A stretch of DNA of 64,000 nt from Nocardioides sp. Root1257 (GCF_001425175.1 NZ_LMDV01000008.1:482352-546351), one strand, 5' to 3'. Numbered from the stretch's first letter, positions 27,176 to 37,410 are shown. Notes: generated from the sequence alone by a model not told the origin. Numbers and translations are program-made.

Positions 27176-28054
27176 ATGGATCGTGACGTGCTCGTCGTGG
27201 GCGAGGCTCTGGTGGACGTCGTGCACGCCGCGGACGGGTCGTCGCGGGAGTACGCCGGCGGCAGTGCCGCCAACGTGGCCGTGGCGCTGGCCCGGTTGGG
27301 CCGCCCCGTGCGGTTCGTGACGGCGTGGGCCGACGACGCTCGAGGTGGCGTGCTGGCCGGACACCTCGCCGGCGCCGGCGTCTCCCTCGCGAGCGACCCC
27401 CAGGTGCTCGAGCGGACCGCGACCGCCGCTGCGACGATCGGGGCGGACGGTTCCGCGTCGTACGTCTTCGACCTGGACTGGCGCCTCGGGGCGGTGGAGG
27501 TGGGCGACCCGGTCGCCGTGCACGTCTGCTCGATCGGGGCGGTGCTGGAGCCGGGCGCCGGACAGGTGCTGGAGCTGGTGACCGGGCTGCGCGGGACGGC
27601 GACGATCAGCTACGACATCAACGCCCGTCCCGCGATCACCGGCACCGGGCCCGACCTGATCGCCCGGGTCGAGCGGATGGTGGCGGTCGCCGACCTGGTC
27701 AAGGCCTCCGACGAGGACCTGACCAACCTCTATCCGGACCTCGAGCTCGCCGAGGCGGCTGCCCACCTGCTCACGCTCGGACCTGCAGCGGTCGTCGTGA
27801 CCCGGGGCGGCGACGGCGCCACCTGGGTGAGCACCCGCGGGACGGTCGAGGTCGCCTCGCTGCCGGTGCAGGTCGCCGACACGATCGGCGCCGGCGACAC
27901 CTTCGGCGCGGCCGTCCTGGACGCGCTGTGGGACCGTCGGGTCGCCGACCTGTCGGCGGACGAGGTCGAGAGCATCCTCGCCCACGCGGCCCGCGCCGCG
28001 GCCGTGACGGTCTCGCGGCCGGGTGCAGACCCGCCGTACCGCTCGGAGCTCTAA
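27176..28054 (+). CDS. PfkB family carbohydrate kinase
   Basis: A 292-residue ribokinase/fructokinase-type sugar kinase. The substrate signature GGSAANVAVALARLG is at residues 28-42, and the ATP/anion-hole motif DTIGAGDTF at 235-243 with catalytic Asp241. VVGEALVDVV at the start is typical of fructokinase-like members, but the sugar is not certain. The ATG is taken. It converges on the TrxR-like gene with a 4-base overlap of stop codons and no visible terminator. Confidence 0.9.
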   Translation: MDRDVLVVGEALVDVVHAADGSSREYAGGSAANVAVALARLGRPVRFVTAWADDARGGVLAGHLAGAGVSLASDPQVLERTATAAATIGADGSASYVFDLDWRLGAVEVGDPVAVHVCSIGAVLEPGAGQVLELVTGLRGTATISYDINARPAITGTGPDLIARVERMVAVADLVKASDEDLTNLYPDLELAEAAAHLLTLGPAAVVVTRGGDGATWVSTRGTVEVASLPVQVADTIGAGDTFGAAVLDALWDRRVADLSADEVESILAHAARAAAVTVSRPGADPPYRSEL

Positions 28055-29730
28055 ACGGTCTGCTCGTCCTGGGCGGGCGCCAGCCACGCGTGGACGAGCG
28101 GCACGACGGACGCGCCCTCGCCGCTCGCGGAGGCGACCCGCTTCATCGAGCCCGAGCGGATGTCACCGGCGGCGAAGACGCCGGGCACCGTGGTCGCGAG
28201 TGGCGGCGGGGGCAGGCCGTCGACCCAGGCGTGCTGGGGCACGTCGCGACCGGTGAGCACGAAGCCCCGCTCGTCGCGGGCCACCTCGCCGGGCAGCCAG
28301 TCGCACTGCGGCTCGGCGCCCAGCAGCAGGAAGAGGCCGTACGCCGGGACCCGGTCGCGCTCGCCGGTGCGGACGTCCTCGAGGCAGAGCCACTCGAGCC
28401 GGCCGTCGCCGCCGCCGTCGACGACCTGGCAGCAGGTGCGGACCGAGATGCGGGAGTTGTACTCGATCTCGCCGATCAGGTACGCCGACATCGTCTCGGC
28501 CAGGTCGGGACGACGGACGAGGATCGTGACCGACCGGGCGAAGCGGGCCAGGTGGACCGCGGCCTGGCCGGCGGAGTTGCCGCCCCCGACCACGAAGACG
28601 TCCTGGTCCTCCATCTCGCGCGCAGCCGTCATCGCGGCGCCGTAGTAGACGCCCATCCCGACGAGCTCTTCGATCGGGTCGACCCGGAGCTTGCGGTAGG
28701 CGACGCCGCTGGTGATCACGACCGAGCGGGCCCGGACCTCTCCGCTCTCGGTGCAGAGCACGTGCGGGTCGCCCTCGCGGCCCAGCCGCAGCTCGTCGAC
28801 GACCTGGCCGGTGAAGAAGCGGGTGCCGAAGCGCAGCGCCTGGTTGCGGGCGCGCTGGGCCAGCCGCATGCCGGAGATGCCGCGCGGGAAGCCGAGGTAG
28901 TTGCGGATCATCGAGCTGGTGCCGGCCTGGCCGCCGATCGCCTCGGCCTCCAGCAGCACCGTGTTGAGCCCCTCCGACGACGCGTAGACCGCGGCGGCGA
29001 GACCGGCCGGGCCACCGCCGACCACCGCGACGTCGACGACGTGGTCGAGGTCGATCTCGGTGGGCGCGCCGTACATCGTGATCGCGACGTCGCGGACGGA
29101 CGTGGCGACGATCGTGCCGCGGCTCGGTGCGTAGACGAGCGGGTAGCCGACCTCGCCGTCGTAGAGGGCGAGCACGTGCCGCCCGGCGTCGCTGTCGGGC
29201 GGGTAGACCCCGCTGGGCATGCCCATCCGGTCGAGGAAGTCACGGATCGCGAGGGTCAGCCCGTCGCGGGTGGGGGAGATGATCTTGATCGACACGATCT
29301 CCGGGTCGGGCACCGTGGAGCCCCAGTCGGAGAGCAGGTCGGTGACGGCGTTGTGGAACTCCTCGTCGCGGACGCCGCGCGGCATCAGCAGGTAGGCGTC
29401 GAACTTGCCCTTGGCCATCCCAGGACGCAGCGCCGCCGCGTCGGTGATGAAGCGGTCCCAGTGGGCGGCGACGAGGCGGCGCGCGGTCGGCACCTTCTCC
29501 CGCAGCTTGTGGAAGGCCATGTGCACGTCGGCGTCGGGCAGGACCGACTCGGTCACGAACATCGCGACCGTGCCACCGCCGTCGAGGATGTCGCGGGTCG
29601 TCGTCAGCGCCTCGCGGAGCGAGGCGGCGCTGCGGACGTCGTACTCGTGGGTGTAGCGGGCGAAACCCGCCCGCATGTCGTCGGGGTGCTCCTCGGAGAT
29701 CAGCACGATGGCCGGCATCGGAGTGCTCAC
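28051..29730 (-). CDS. Pseudo-receiver/TrxR-like FAD-dependent oxidoreductase fusion
   Basis: A 559-residue fusion. Residues 5-135 look like a response-regulator receiver, but the phospho-acceptor position falls in MFVTESVLPD with no Asp where expected and the usual Lys is missing. Residues 145-220 look like a thioredoxin-fold spacer without CxxC. Residues 231-550 are a thioredoxin-reductase-like FAD/NADPH module with GGGPAG (238-243), GGGNSAG (382-388) and GVFAAGDIR. The redox cysteine pair of TrxR is replaced by VYYGAA (361-366), so it cannot be a normal thioredoxin reductase. GTG start; leaderless promoter. Confidence 0.85.
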   Translation of the reverse strand: MSTPMPAIVLISEEHPDDMRAGFARYTHEYDVRSAASLREALTTTRDILDGGGTVAMFVTESVLPDADVHMAFHKLREKVPTARRLVAAHWDRFITDAAALRPGMAKGKFDAYLLMPRGVRDEEFHNAVTDLLSDWGSTVPDPEIVSIKIISPTRDGLTLAIRDFLDRMGMPSGVYPPDSDAGRHVLALYDGEVGYPLVYAPSRGTIVATSVRDVAITMYGAPTEIDLDHVVDVAVVGGGPAGLAAAVYASSEGLNTVLLEAEAIGGQAGTSSMIRNYLGFPRGISGMRLAQRARNQALRFGTRFFTGQVVDELRLGREGDPHVLCTESGEVRARSVVITSGVAYRKLRVDPIEELVGMGVYYGAAMTAAREMEDQDVFVVGGGNSAGQAAVHLARFARSVTILVRRPDLAETMSAYLIGEIEYNSRISVRTCCQVVDGGGDGRLEWLCLEDVRTGERDRVPAYGLFLLLGAEPQCDWLPGEVARDERGFVLTGRDVPQHAWVDGLPPPPLATTVPGVFAAGDIRSGSMKRVASASGEGASVVPLVHAWLAPAQDEQTV

Positions 29731-29736
29731 ATGAGA

Positions 29737-29761
29737 AGCCTAGAGAGCAGCGCAATAGGAT
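29737..29761. promoter_or_regulatory. Back-to-back promoters of the TrxR-like gene and truA
   Basis: TAGGCT on the minus strand (29742-29737) lies six bases from the GTG of the TrxR-like gene, and TAGGAT on the plus strand (29756-29761) lies eight bases from the truA GTG. Neither side has a Shine-Dalgarno, so both transcripts are probably leaderless. Confidence 0.5.
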
Positions 29762-29769
29762 TGCCCATC

Positions 29770-30570
29770 GTGCGCATCCGTCTCGACCTCGCCTACGACG
29801 GCACGGACTTCCACGGCTGGGCGACCCAGCCGCGGCTGCGCACCGTGCAGGGCGAGCTGGAGGCGGCCCTCGCGACGATCCTGCGGGTCGACCCGGTGGC
29901 CGTCGTCTGCGCCGGACGCACCGACGCGGGGGTCCACGCACGCGGCCAGGTCGTGCACCTCGACGTCGACGAGGCGCCCGACCTCGAGCGGCTGGTACGC
30001 CGGCTCAACGGCGTCCTGGCGCCCGACGTACGGGTGCAGCGGGCGGTCGAGGCGCCGGCCGGATTCGACGCCCGCTTCGGGGCGCTGCGCCGGCGCTACG
30101 CGTACCGGATCGCCGACACCCCGGCCGCGGTCGACCCGCTGAGCCGCCGCGCGGTGCTCGCGTGGCCGCGTCCGCTCGACCTGGACGCCATGAACGCCGC
30201 CGCGGCGCTGCTCGTCGGCCGCCAGGACTTCGCGTCCTTCTGCAAGCAGCGCGAGGGTGCCACCACGATCCGCACGCTGGAGGAGCTGTCCTGGGTGCGC
30301 GACGAGGCGGGGGTCGCGGTCGGCACGGTCGTGGCCGACGCGTTCTGCCACAGCATGGTGCGCGCGCTGGTGGGCTGCCTGATCGCCGTCGGCGAGGGCC
30401 GCCAGCCCGTCGCCTGGGCCGGCGAGATCCTCCGCGCCGAGAGCCGCAACCCGGCCGTCGCGGTCGTCCACGCGCACGGCCTCACGCTCGAGGAGGTCGT
30501 CTACCCGGCCGATGACGAGCTCGGTGCGCGCGCCGAGCAGACCCGGGCGAAGCGGGTGGCCGATGCCTGA
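29770..30570 (+). CDS. truA: tRNA pseudouridine synthase A
   Basis: A 266-residue TruA, which makes pseudouridine 38-40 in the tRNA anticodon arm. The catalytic Asp52 is in CAGRTDAGVHA, and the start RIRLDLAYDGTDFHGWATQP is diagnostic. FCHSMVRALVGCLIAVGEG is the conserved C-terminal core. The GTG is chosen because TAGGAT places transcription at or near it; an upstream TTG in frame is less likely. The stop overlaps the methyltransferase start. Relatives usually have truA directly after rplQ. Confidence 0.96.
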   Translation: MRIRLDLAYDGTDFHGWATQPRLRTVQGELEAALATILRVDPVAVVCAGRTDAGVHARGQVVHLDVDEAPDLERLVRRLNGVLAPDVRVQRAVEAPAGFDARFGALRRRYAYRIADTPAAVDPLSRRAVLAWPRPLDLDAMNAAAALLVGRQDFASFCKQREGATTIRTLEELSWVRDEAGVAVGTVVADAFCHSMVRALVGCLIAVGEGRQPVAWAGEILRAESRNPAVAVVHAHGLTLEEVVYPADDELGARAEQTRAKRVADA

Positions 30571-31165
30571 GGAGCACTACTTCAGCGCCGACCCGTCGGT
30601 GCCGTTCACGCGGGAGTCCTTCACCTGTGAGGTGTGGGGGCACGAGCTGACGCTGGTCAGTGGGGCGGGCGTCTTCAGCCGCGGACACCTCGACCACGCG
30701 ACGGCGATCCTCTTCCGCGAGGTCGAGCCGCCGGCGCAGGGTCGCTTCCTCGACCTCGGCTGCGGGTACGGCGTGATCGGGCTGGCGATCGCCGCCGCCG
30801 TCCCCCTCGCGACGGTCACGGCCGTCGACGTCAACGACCGCGCGATCGCGCTGGCCAACGAGAACGCCCGCACGCTGGGGGTCCACGGCCGCTTCGTCGC
30901 GTGCCGCCCCGAGCAGGTGCCGGGCGCTGACGTGTACGACGAGATCTGGTCGAACCCGCCCATCCGGATCGGCAAGGACGCCCTGCACGAGCTCCTTCTC
31001 ACCTGGCTGCCCCGGCTCGCGCCGGGTGGACGGGCGGTCATGGTCGTCGGGAAGAACCTGGGTGCCGACTCGCTGCAGCGCTGGCTGGGGGAGCAGGGCT
31101 TCCCGACCGAGCGGCTCGCCAGCGCCAAGGGATTCCGAGTCCTGGATACGCGCCGGGCCGACTGA
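30563..31165 (+). CDS. Class I SAM-dependent methyltransferase, RsmC-like
   Basis: A 200-residue methyltransferase. The SAM motif FLDLGCGYGVIG is at residues 62-73 and the target-base motif SNPP at 130-133, as in small-subunit rRNA guanine-N2 methyltransferases of the RsmC/RlmG type. The 16S G1207 target is a reasonable guess from family knowledge. The ATG lies inside the end of truA (8-base overlap), so both RNA-modification genes are coupled. Confidence 0.88.
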   Translation: MPEEHYFSADPSVPFTRESFTCEVWGHELTLVSGAGVFSRGHLDHATAILFREVEPPAQGRFLDLGCGYGVIGLAIAAAVPLATVTAVDVNDRAIALANENARTLGVHGRFVACRPEQVPGADVYDEIWSNPPIRIGKDALHELLLTWLPRLAPGGRAVMVVGKNLGADSLQRWLGEQGFPTERLASAKGFRVLDTRRAD

Positions 31166-31168
31166 GGC

Positions 31169-31174
31169 TACGTT
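31169..31174 (+). promoter_or_regulatory. -10 box before the four-helix membrane protein gene
   Basis: TACGTT fits TANNNT and ends six bases before the ATG. It lies right after the methyltransferase stop and implies a separate, leaderless transcript. Confidence 0.35.
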
Positions 31175-31180
31175 TCCGCC

Positions 31181-31900
31181 ATGAGTGTGGAGGCGATCGC
31201 GGCGCCGACCCGGACGCCCCCGGCGCCCCTGCGGGGCCTCGCGTTCTGCGGCATCGCGTGGGCGCTGCTCCTCTCCTGCGTCGCGCTGCTCGCGACCGGG
31301 CTGCTCGTCGGCGAGCGGGTCTCGACGTACGACGCGCTGCAGCGGGCGGTCGCCCGCGGGGACGTGCACTCGGTCGTGGTCACCGGTGGCATGTCGGAGG
31401 CCTTCCGCGGGCGCCAGAGCGTCACCGTGCACTGGCAGGAGGGCGCCGTCCACCACCAGGCGCCGCTCGTCGAGCAGCACCCGCTGCGGTGGACGGTGAC
31501 GCGCCAGGGCCTGCCCGTCGTCTTCAGCGTCGAGCGAGACCTCGCGTGGCTCGATCGGGGCGTCTCGATCGAGCGACGACCGCACGAGTACCCGGACTAC
31601 AACGAGGTCTACGGCTGGCGCCTGCCGAGCTGGACCTCGGTCGCCACGCTGGTCGTCGGTCTCGGCGGCGTGCTGCTCCTCATCGCCGGTCCCCAGCCGC
31701 GTCGGGCGACCCGCTGGGCGTGGTTCTGGATGATGGCGGCGGCACCGCCGCTGGGTTTCGTCGCCTTCTTGGCACTGGGCAGCTCGCTGTCGCCGCGACC
31801 CCGGCCTGACCTGGGACGTCGCCTGACCGGTGGCCGAGCCTTCCTGCTGTCGGTCCTCGTCGGCGGCGCGCTCAGCGCGCTCGCGACGGCGATCCTCTAG
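31181..31900 (+). CDS. Membrane protein of unknown function
   Basis: A 239-residue protein that I do not recognise. One membrane helix lies at about residues 20-43, followed by an outer domain of about 110 residues with VSVERDLAWL-like strands, then three further helices (about 148-167, 178-195 and 218-238). The central domain has a PEYPDYNEVYGWR-like segment (here HEYPDYNEVYGWR) of note. No cysteines or catalytic motifs stand out. It converges on the next gene with overlapping stops. Confidence 0.65.
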   Translation: MSVEAIAAPTRTPPAPLRGLAFCGIAWALLLSCVALLATGLLVGERVSTYDALQRAVARGDVHSVVVTGGMSEAFRGRQSVTVHWQEGAVHHQAPLVEQHPLRWTVTRQGLPVVFSVERDLAWLDRGVSIERRPHEYPDYNEVYGWRLPSWTSVATLVVGLGGVLLLIAGPQPRRATRWAWFWMMAAAPPLGFVAFLALGSSLSPRPRPDLGRRLTGGRAFLLSVLVGGALSALATAIL

Positions 31901-32577
31901 GGCACGATCGGCAGCGAGAGGAGCGCAGCGGACGCGGGGTCGGGGCACTCCTGCCGGTGCCAGAGCATCAGCAGCAGGTCGGCTGCGGGCGCCTGGAGCT
32001 CGACGACGGGCTCGGCCGCGCCGATGACCACGGGCATGGCCTGCGGGAGGTCGGTGGGGACGAGGCGCAGGGTGGCGGGGATCGGCTCCGTGCGACCGAG
32101 ACGCACCTGGCGGGGGTAGAACTCGGTCGCGACCTCGTGCACGCCGTCCCAGGCCAGGTCGGGCGTGACCTCCCACTCGTCCACCCAGCCGCCGGCCTCG
32201 AGGAGGTCGCGGGTGTGCATCCGGGTCTCGTGGGTCTGCCGGCGCAGCCACCAGCCGGCCGTGGCCTCGGTGCCGAACGTCCACGCCGGACCGGCCGGTC
32301 CGGCCGCGGCGAGCGCGTCGCGGAGCGAACCCGCGTGCCCGGCATACCACCCGACGAGCTCGGCGGGGTCCGCCGGTGCCGGCTCCGGCTGGCCGTCGGC
32401 GTTGCCGAAGACCACGGCGTGCCACGCCCACTGGTGCACGCCGCCCAGGTGGTCGACGAGGTCGGCCACGGTCCAGCCGGGGCAGGAGGGCACGGGGTCC
32501 GTCGCCTCGGAGTCCTCGAGGACGTCCGCGAAGGTCGACATCGCCGCTGCCAGCAGGTGCTCCCAATCGTCCGTCAC
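31897..32577 (-). CDS. Maleylpyruvate isomerase-type (DinB-fold) protein
   Basis: A 226-residue protein of the TIGR03083/MDMPI group, many of which are mycothiol-dependent or metal-binding. The N-terminal DinB-like bundle has the signature VPSCPGWTVADLVDHLGGVH (residues 29-48) with His45 and His48, and HETRMHTRDLLEA supplies a further metal histidine. The C-terminal domain fits the MDMPI type. Start is GTG. Mycothiol use would fit an actinobacterium; the substrate is unknown. It lies 38 bases downstream of the binding-protein gene. Confidence 0.8.
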   Translation of the reverse strand: MTDDWEHLLAAAMSTFADVLEDSEATDPVPSCPGWTVADLVDHLGGVHQWAWHAVVFGNADGQPEPAPADPAELVGWYAGHAGSLRDALAAAGPAGPAWTFGTEATAGWWLRRQTHETRMHTRDLLEAGGWVDEWEVTPDLAWDGVHEVATEFYPRQVRLGRTEPIPATLRLVPTDLPQAMPVVIGAAEPVVELQAPAADLLLMLWHRQECPDPASAALLSLPIVP

Positions 32578-32615
32578 GACGGGAATTGTTCCAGCCGTGA
32601 CGGACGACCCGGGAG

Positions 32616-33971
32616 TCAGCCCACGGGGTCGACGTCCGGGATGCCGCTCTCCGGCGGCGCGTCGTCGGCCTGGCCGGAGTCGTCCTCGGCGATCTCGGCG
32701 TCGCCGACGTCGGTCGTGAGGACCTTGGTGAGCGGCTCGCCCTTGCCGTTCTGGAGCTTCACCAGCTCCATCCCGGAGATGCCGAGGTGGCTGTCCTCGC
32801 TGTAGCGGTACGGGGCGAGGTTGGGACCCTCGAGCGAGGAGCCCACCTGCTCCAGGGCATCGACGAGGCCCTCGCGGGTCAGGTCCTCACCGGCGGCCTG
32901 CAGGGCCTGGACGAACGTGTAGGCCCAGGACATCCCGTAGATCCGGTAGTTGGTGAGCTCGCCCTGACCGCCGTTCTGGTCCCAGACCTTCTGCCACAGC
33001 TGCACCCACGGGTTGTCGGGGGCGTCCATGCCGGGGATGTACTCCGACGACATCACGCCGTTCAGGGCGGAGGCGTCGCCGGGGACGGCGCCCTCGGAGA
33101 ACTTCTCGAGCAGCGAGCCGACCAGCGCCGGGTCCGAGCCGACGTTGGAGACGTACCACTGCGGCTTGAAGCCGAGCGTGAGCGACGTCAGCTGGGCGAG
33201 CGCGGTGTACGACGGGGTCGTGAACGCCAGCACGATGTCGGGCTTCTTCGCCTGGAGCGCGGCGATCTGCGGGCCGACATCGGTGTTGCCGGAGGTGTAG
33301 CGCTGCACGTCGACGACCTGGTCGTCGACGAACTGGCGCACGCCCTTCTCGGCGTCCTCGCCGAAGTCGTCGTCCTGCAGGAAGAGACCGACCTTGGCGT
33401 CGGGCATGTTGTCGGCGACGTACTGCCCGATGACCTTGCCCTCGATCTCGTAGTCGGGCTGCCAGCCGAAGGTCATCGGCCGGGACTCGGGGTCGTCGCC
33501 CCAGCCGAGGGAGCCGGACGAGACGAAGAGATCGGGCACCTCCTCGTCGTTGAGGAAGTCGACGACGGCGCTGTGGGTGGGGGTCCCGAGCGAGCCGACG
33601 GTCGCGAACACCTGGTCCTTGAGCACCAGCTCGTTGGTGAGGCTGCTGGTCTTGGTCGGGTCGTAGCCGTCGTCCTTGACGGTGAAGTCGATCGTGCGGC
33701 CGTTGACGCCGCCGGCGGCGTTGACGAAGTCGAAGTACGCCTTCGCCCCCGTCGGTATCTCGCTGTAGCCGGGGGCGGCGACGCCGGTCAGCGGGAAGGT
33801 GCCGCCGATCGCGATGGAGTCGTCCGTGACGCCGACGGTGGTCCCACCCCCGCCGTCGCCGTCGTCGTCACTGCGGCCGCCGGCGCCGCAGGCGGCGACC
33901 AGGACCAACGAGGTGAGGACGCCGGTCGTGCCGACCAACCTCCTGCGCCGCTGCCTGCGCTGAGTGTTCAT
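32616..33971 (-). CDS. Branched-chain amino acid-type ABC transporter substrate-binding lipoprotein
   Basis: A 451-residue periplasmic-type binding protein (Peripla_BP_6). A lipoprotein signal ends LVLVAAC with the lipidated Cys28. The mature part opens after a Gly/Asp-rich linker with SIAIGGTFPLTG and has the bilobed Leu/Ile/Val-binding pattern. The tail is acidic. The ligand may be an amino acid, amide or aromatic compound; the sequence does not decide. GGGAGAA precedes the ATG. The start lies 104 bases inside the end of the upstream permease frame. Confidence 0.9.
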   Translation of the reverse strand: MNTQRRQRRRRLVGTTGVLTSLVLVAACGAGGRSDDDGDGGGGTTVGVTDDSIAIGGTFPLTGVAAPGYSEIPTGAKAYFDFVNAAGGVNGRTIDFTVKDDGYDPTKTSSLTNELVLKDQVFATVGSLGTPTHSAVVDFLNDEEVPDLFVSSGSLGWGDDPESRPMTFGWQPDYEIEGKVIGQYVADNMPDAKVGLFLQDDDFGEDAEKGVRQFVDDQVVDVQRYTSGNTDVGPQIAALQAKKPDIVLAFTTPSYTALAQLTSLTLGFKPQWYVSNVGSDPALVGSLLEKFSEGAVPGDASALNGVMSSEYIPGMDAPDNPWVQLWQKVWDQNGGQGELTNYRIYGMSWAYTFVQALQAAGEDLTREGLVDALEQVGSSLEGPNLAPYRYSEDSHLGISGMELVKLQNGKGEPLTKVLTTDVGDAEIAEDDSGQADDAPPESGIPDVDPVG

Positions 33972-35010
33972 GTGGGTTCTCCCTTCGAGGTGGTCCTGCG
34001 CGGCCGGTGCCACGCGGGGCGGAGACTGCCGACAGGCCGGCGGGGGCGAGGAGGATGACGGCGACCAGCACCAGGCCGTAGATCAGCGGTGCGAGCTCGG
34101 CCGCCCGGATGTCGTCGAGCCCGGCGGAGACGCCGGCGTCGGTGACCACCTGCGGCAGGAACGTCAGCAGCGCGGCGCCGAGCAGGGCGCCGGTCAGGCT
34201 GCCGAGGCCACCCAGGACCACGGCGGTCAGTAGGGTGAGGCTCAACGTCAGCGAGTAGCCGCTGGGGGCGGCGAGGCGCACGGACAGCGCCATCACGAAC
34301 CCGGCGGCCCCGGCCGCGGCGGCGCTCACCACGAACGCGGACACGCGGGCCCGGCCGAGCGAGATGCCGGCGACCTCGGCCGCGACCTCGTCGTCGCGGA
34401 CGGCACGCCACCGCCGGCCGACCCGACCGCGCGAGAGATGGGCGAGCCCGAGGTAGGCGACGACGAGAGTGCCCCACCCCAGGAACGCGACGTACTTGCT
34501 CGGAGTGAGGTCCTGGCCGGTGACGAAGTACGCCGCGTCGAGCACCCAGCCCGGTGCGTCCGGTACCCGCACCCGGAGCCCCTGCTCGCCGCCGAGCGTG
34601 TCGCCGAAGTAGAGAGCGATGCCGGGCACGGCGACGGCCAGCGCCAGCGTCGCGCCGGCGAGATAGGGGCCGTGCAGCCGCGCGGCCGCCACGCCGATGG
34701 CGGCGCCCACGACGAGGGTGACGACGGTCGCGACGACCAGGACGCCGAGGAGCGGCAGCATCGGCTCGTCATCCTGGAGCAGGAGGGCGGTGGTGTAGGC
34801 GCCGACGGCCATCAGGGCACCGTGGCCCAGGGAGATCTGGCCGTTGAGGCCCGTCAGCACCGTCAGGCCGCCGGCGGCGATGCCGAGGTAGGCCATCTGG
34901 GTGAGCTGCACCGAGCGGAAGTCGTCGACGGCAGTCAGCACCAGGACGATCACGACCACGCCGAGGGCGGCGAGGACGACGGGCTGCACCAGGATGCGCC
35001 GCACGGTCAC
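33868..35010 (-). CDS. livM: ABC transporter permease, LivM type
   Basis: A 380-residue permease with about nine membrane helices, residues 1-330. Family marks are LTGLNGQISLGHGALMAVGA and GLGSLTGALLGA. The GTG overlaps the livH stop. The last 50 residues, after the helix near LLAPAGLSAV, are Arg/His-rich and are read from the same DNA as the start of the binding protein in another frame. This tail may be real, or a frameshift may hide an earlier stop. Confidence 0.88.
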   Translation of the reverse strand: MTVRRILVQPVVLAALGVVVIVLVLTAVDDFRSVQLTQMAYLGIAAGGLTVLTGLNGQISLGHGALMAVGAYTTALLLQDDEPMLPLLGVLVVATVVTLVVGAAIGVAAARLHGPYLAGATLALAVAVPGIALYFGDTLGGEQGLRVRVPDAPGWVLDAAYFVTGQDLTPSKYVAFLGWGTLVVAYLGLAHLSRGRVGRRWRAVRDDEVAAEVAGISLGRARVSAFVVSAAAAGAAGFVMALSVRLAAPSGYSLTLSLTLLTAVVLGGLGSLTGALLGAALLTFLPQVVTDAGVSAGLDDIRAAELAPLIYGLVLVAVILLAPAGLSAVSAPRGTGRAGPPRRENPHEHSAQAAAQEVGRHDRRPHLVGPGRRLRRRRPQ

Positions 35011-35885
35011 ACCCGCCGTTCGCGGGCCTGGGAGAACAGGCCTTGCGGTCGCAGCAGCAGGACCGCCATCAGGATCGCCAGTGCCGCGAGGGCGACCAGC
35101 TGGGACCCGACGTACCCGGAGACCAGGCTCAGCGAGAGGCCGAGCAGCAGGCCGCCGACGACGGCTCCAGCGGGGCTGTCGAGGCCGCCGAGCACGGCAG
35201 CCACGAAGCCGTAGACGACGACGGCGTCCATGTAGCCGGGGTGCACGAGGCTGCCGCCCGCGATCAGCAGGCCGGCCAGCGAGCCGACCAGGGACGCGAG
35301 GGCCCAGCCGAGCGTCAGCATCCGTCCGACGCGTACGCCGAGCAGCCGGGCGACCTCCTGGTTGAACGCGGCCGCGCGCATCCGCAGGCCGAGGTCGGTG
35401 AAGCGGAAGAGCAGCACCAGCAGGCCCATCACGGCCAGCACCGCGAGGATCGTGAAGATGTCGAAGCCGGTGAGGGCGATCGTCGTGTCGCCGACCTCGA
35501 GCCCGCGGATGCCGAACGCGGCCGGGAACGAGCGGTAGCGGTTGCCGAAGACCACCGAGGCCAGGGCGTGCAGCACGATGAAGAGACCGAGCGTCAGGAT
35601 CACGGCGTTGATCTCCGCCTTGCCCTCGACCGGCCGGATCAGCACGCGTTCGACGACGGCCCCCAGGACGAGCCCGGCCACCAGGGCGGCCGCGAAGGCG
35701 AGCCAGTACGAGTGGCCAGCCTCGATGATCTGGAGCGCGATGAAGGTCGTCACCATCGCCATCGGCGCCTGGGCGAAGTTGACGATCCTGGTGGATCGCC
35801 AGATCAGCACCAGCGCCAGGGCGAAGGCCGCGTAGACCATCCCGATCGTCAGGCCTCCCAGGACCGTGTTGACGAACTGCTGCAC
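35007..35885 (-). CDS. livH: ABC transporter permease, LivH type
   Basis: A 292-residue permease with about eight helices. LGGLTIGMVYAAFALALVLI at the start and AVVVYGFVAAVLGGLDSPAG near the end are typical of LivH. It begins with GTG (VQQFVNTVLG). It lies between livF and livM, coupled to livM by a 4-base overlap. Confidence 0.93.
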   Translation of the reverse strand: MQQFVNTVLGGLTIGMVYAAFALALVLIWRSTRIVNFAQAPMAMVTTFIALQIIEAGHSYWLAFAAALVAGLVLGAVVERVLIRPVEGKAEINAVILTLGLFIVLHALASVVFGNRYRSFPAAFGIRGLEVGDTTIALTGFDIFTILAVLAVMGLLVLLFRFTDLGLRMRAAAFNQEVARLLGVRVGRMLTLGWALASLVGSLAGLLIAGGSLVHPGYMDAVVVYGFVAAVLGGLDSPAGAVVGGLLLGLSLSLVSGYVGSQLVALAALAILMAVLLLRPQGLFSQARERRV

Positions 35886-35917
35886 GTCGTTCGACTCCTC
35901 TGTCGGGGACCGGCGGG

Positions 35918-37394
<1,477 letters not shown>

Positions 37395-37410
37395 CGGCGT
37401 ACCTCCCTCA

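Noticed and set aside
28051..29730. Ordinary thioredoxin reductase (trxB)
   Set aside because: The CxxC active site is missing and there is a long N-terminal fusion; trxB also usually lies beside trxA, which is not here.
27325..30570. A 1081-codon open frame on the plus strand
   Set aside because: Only its last 266 codons are truA; the rest is the antisense of the PfkB/TrxR region with the Arg/Gly-rich composition of a GC-rich shadow frame.
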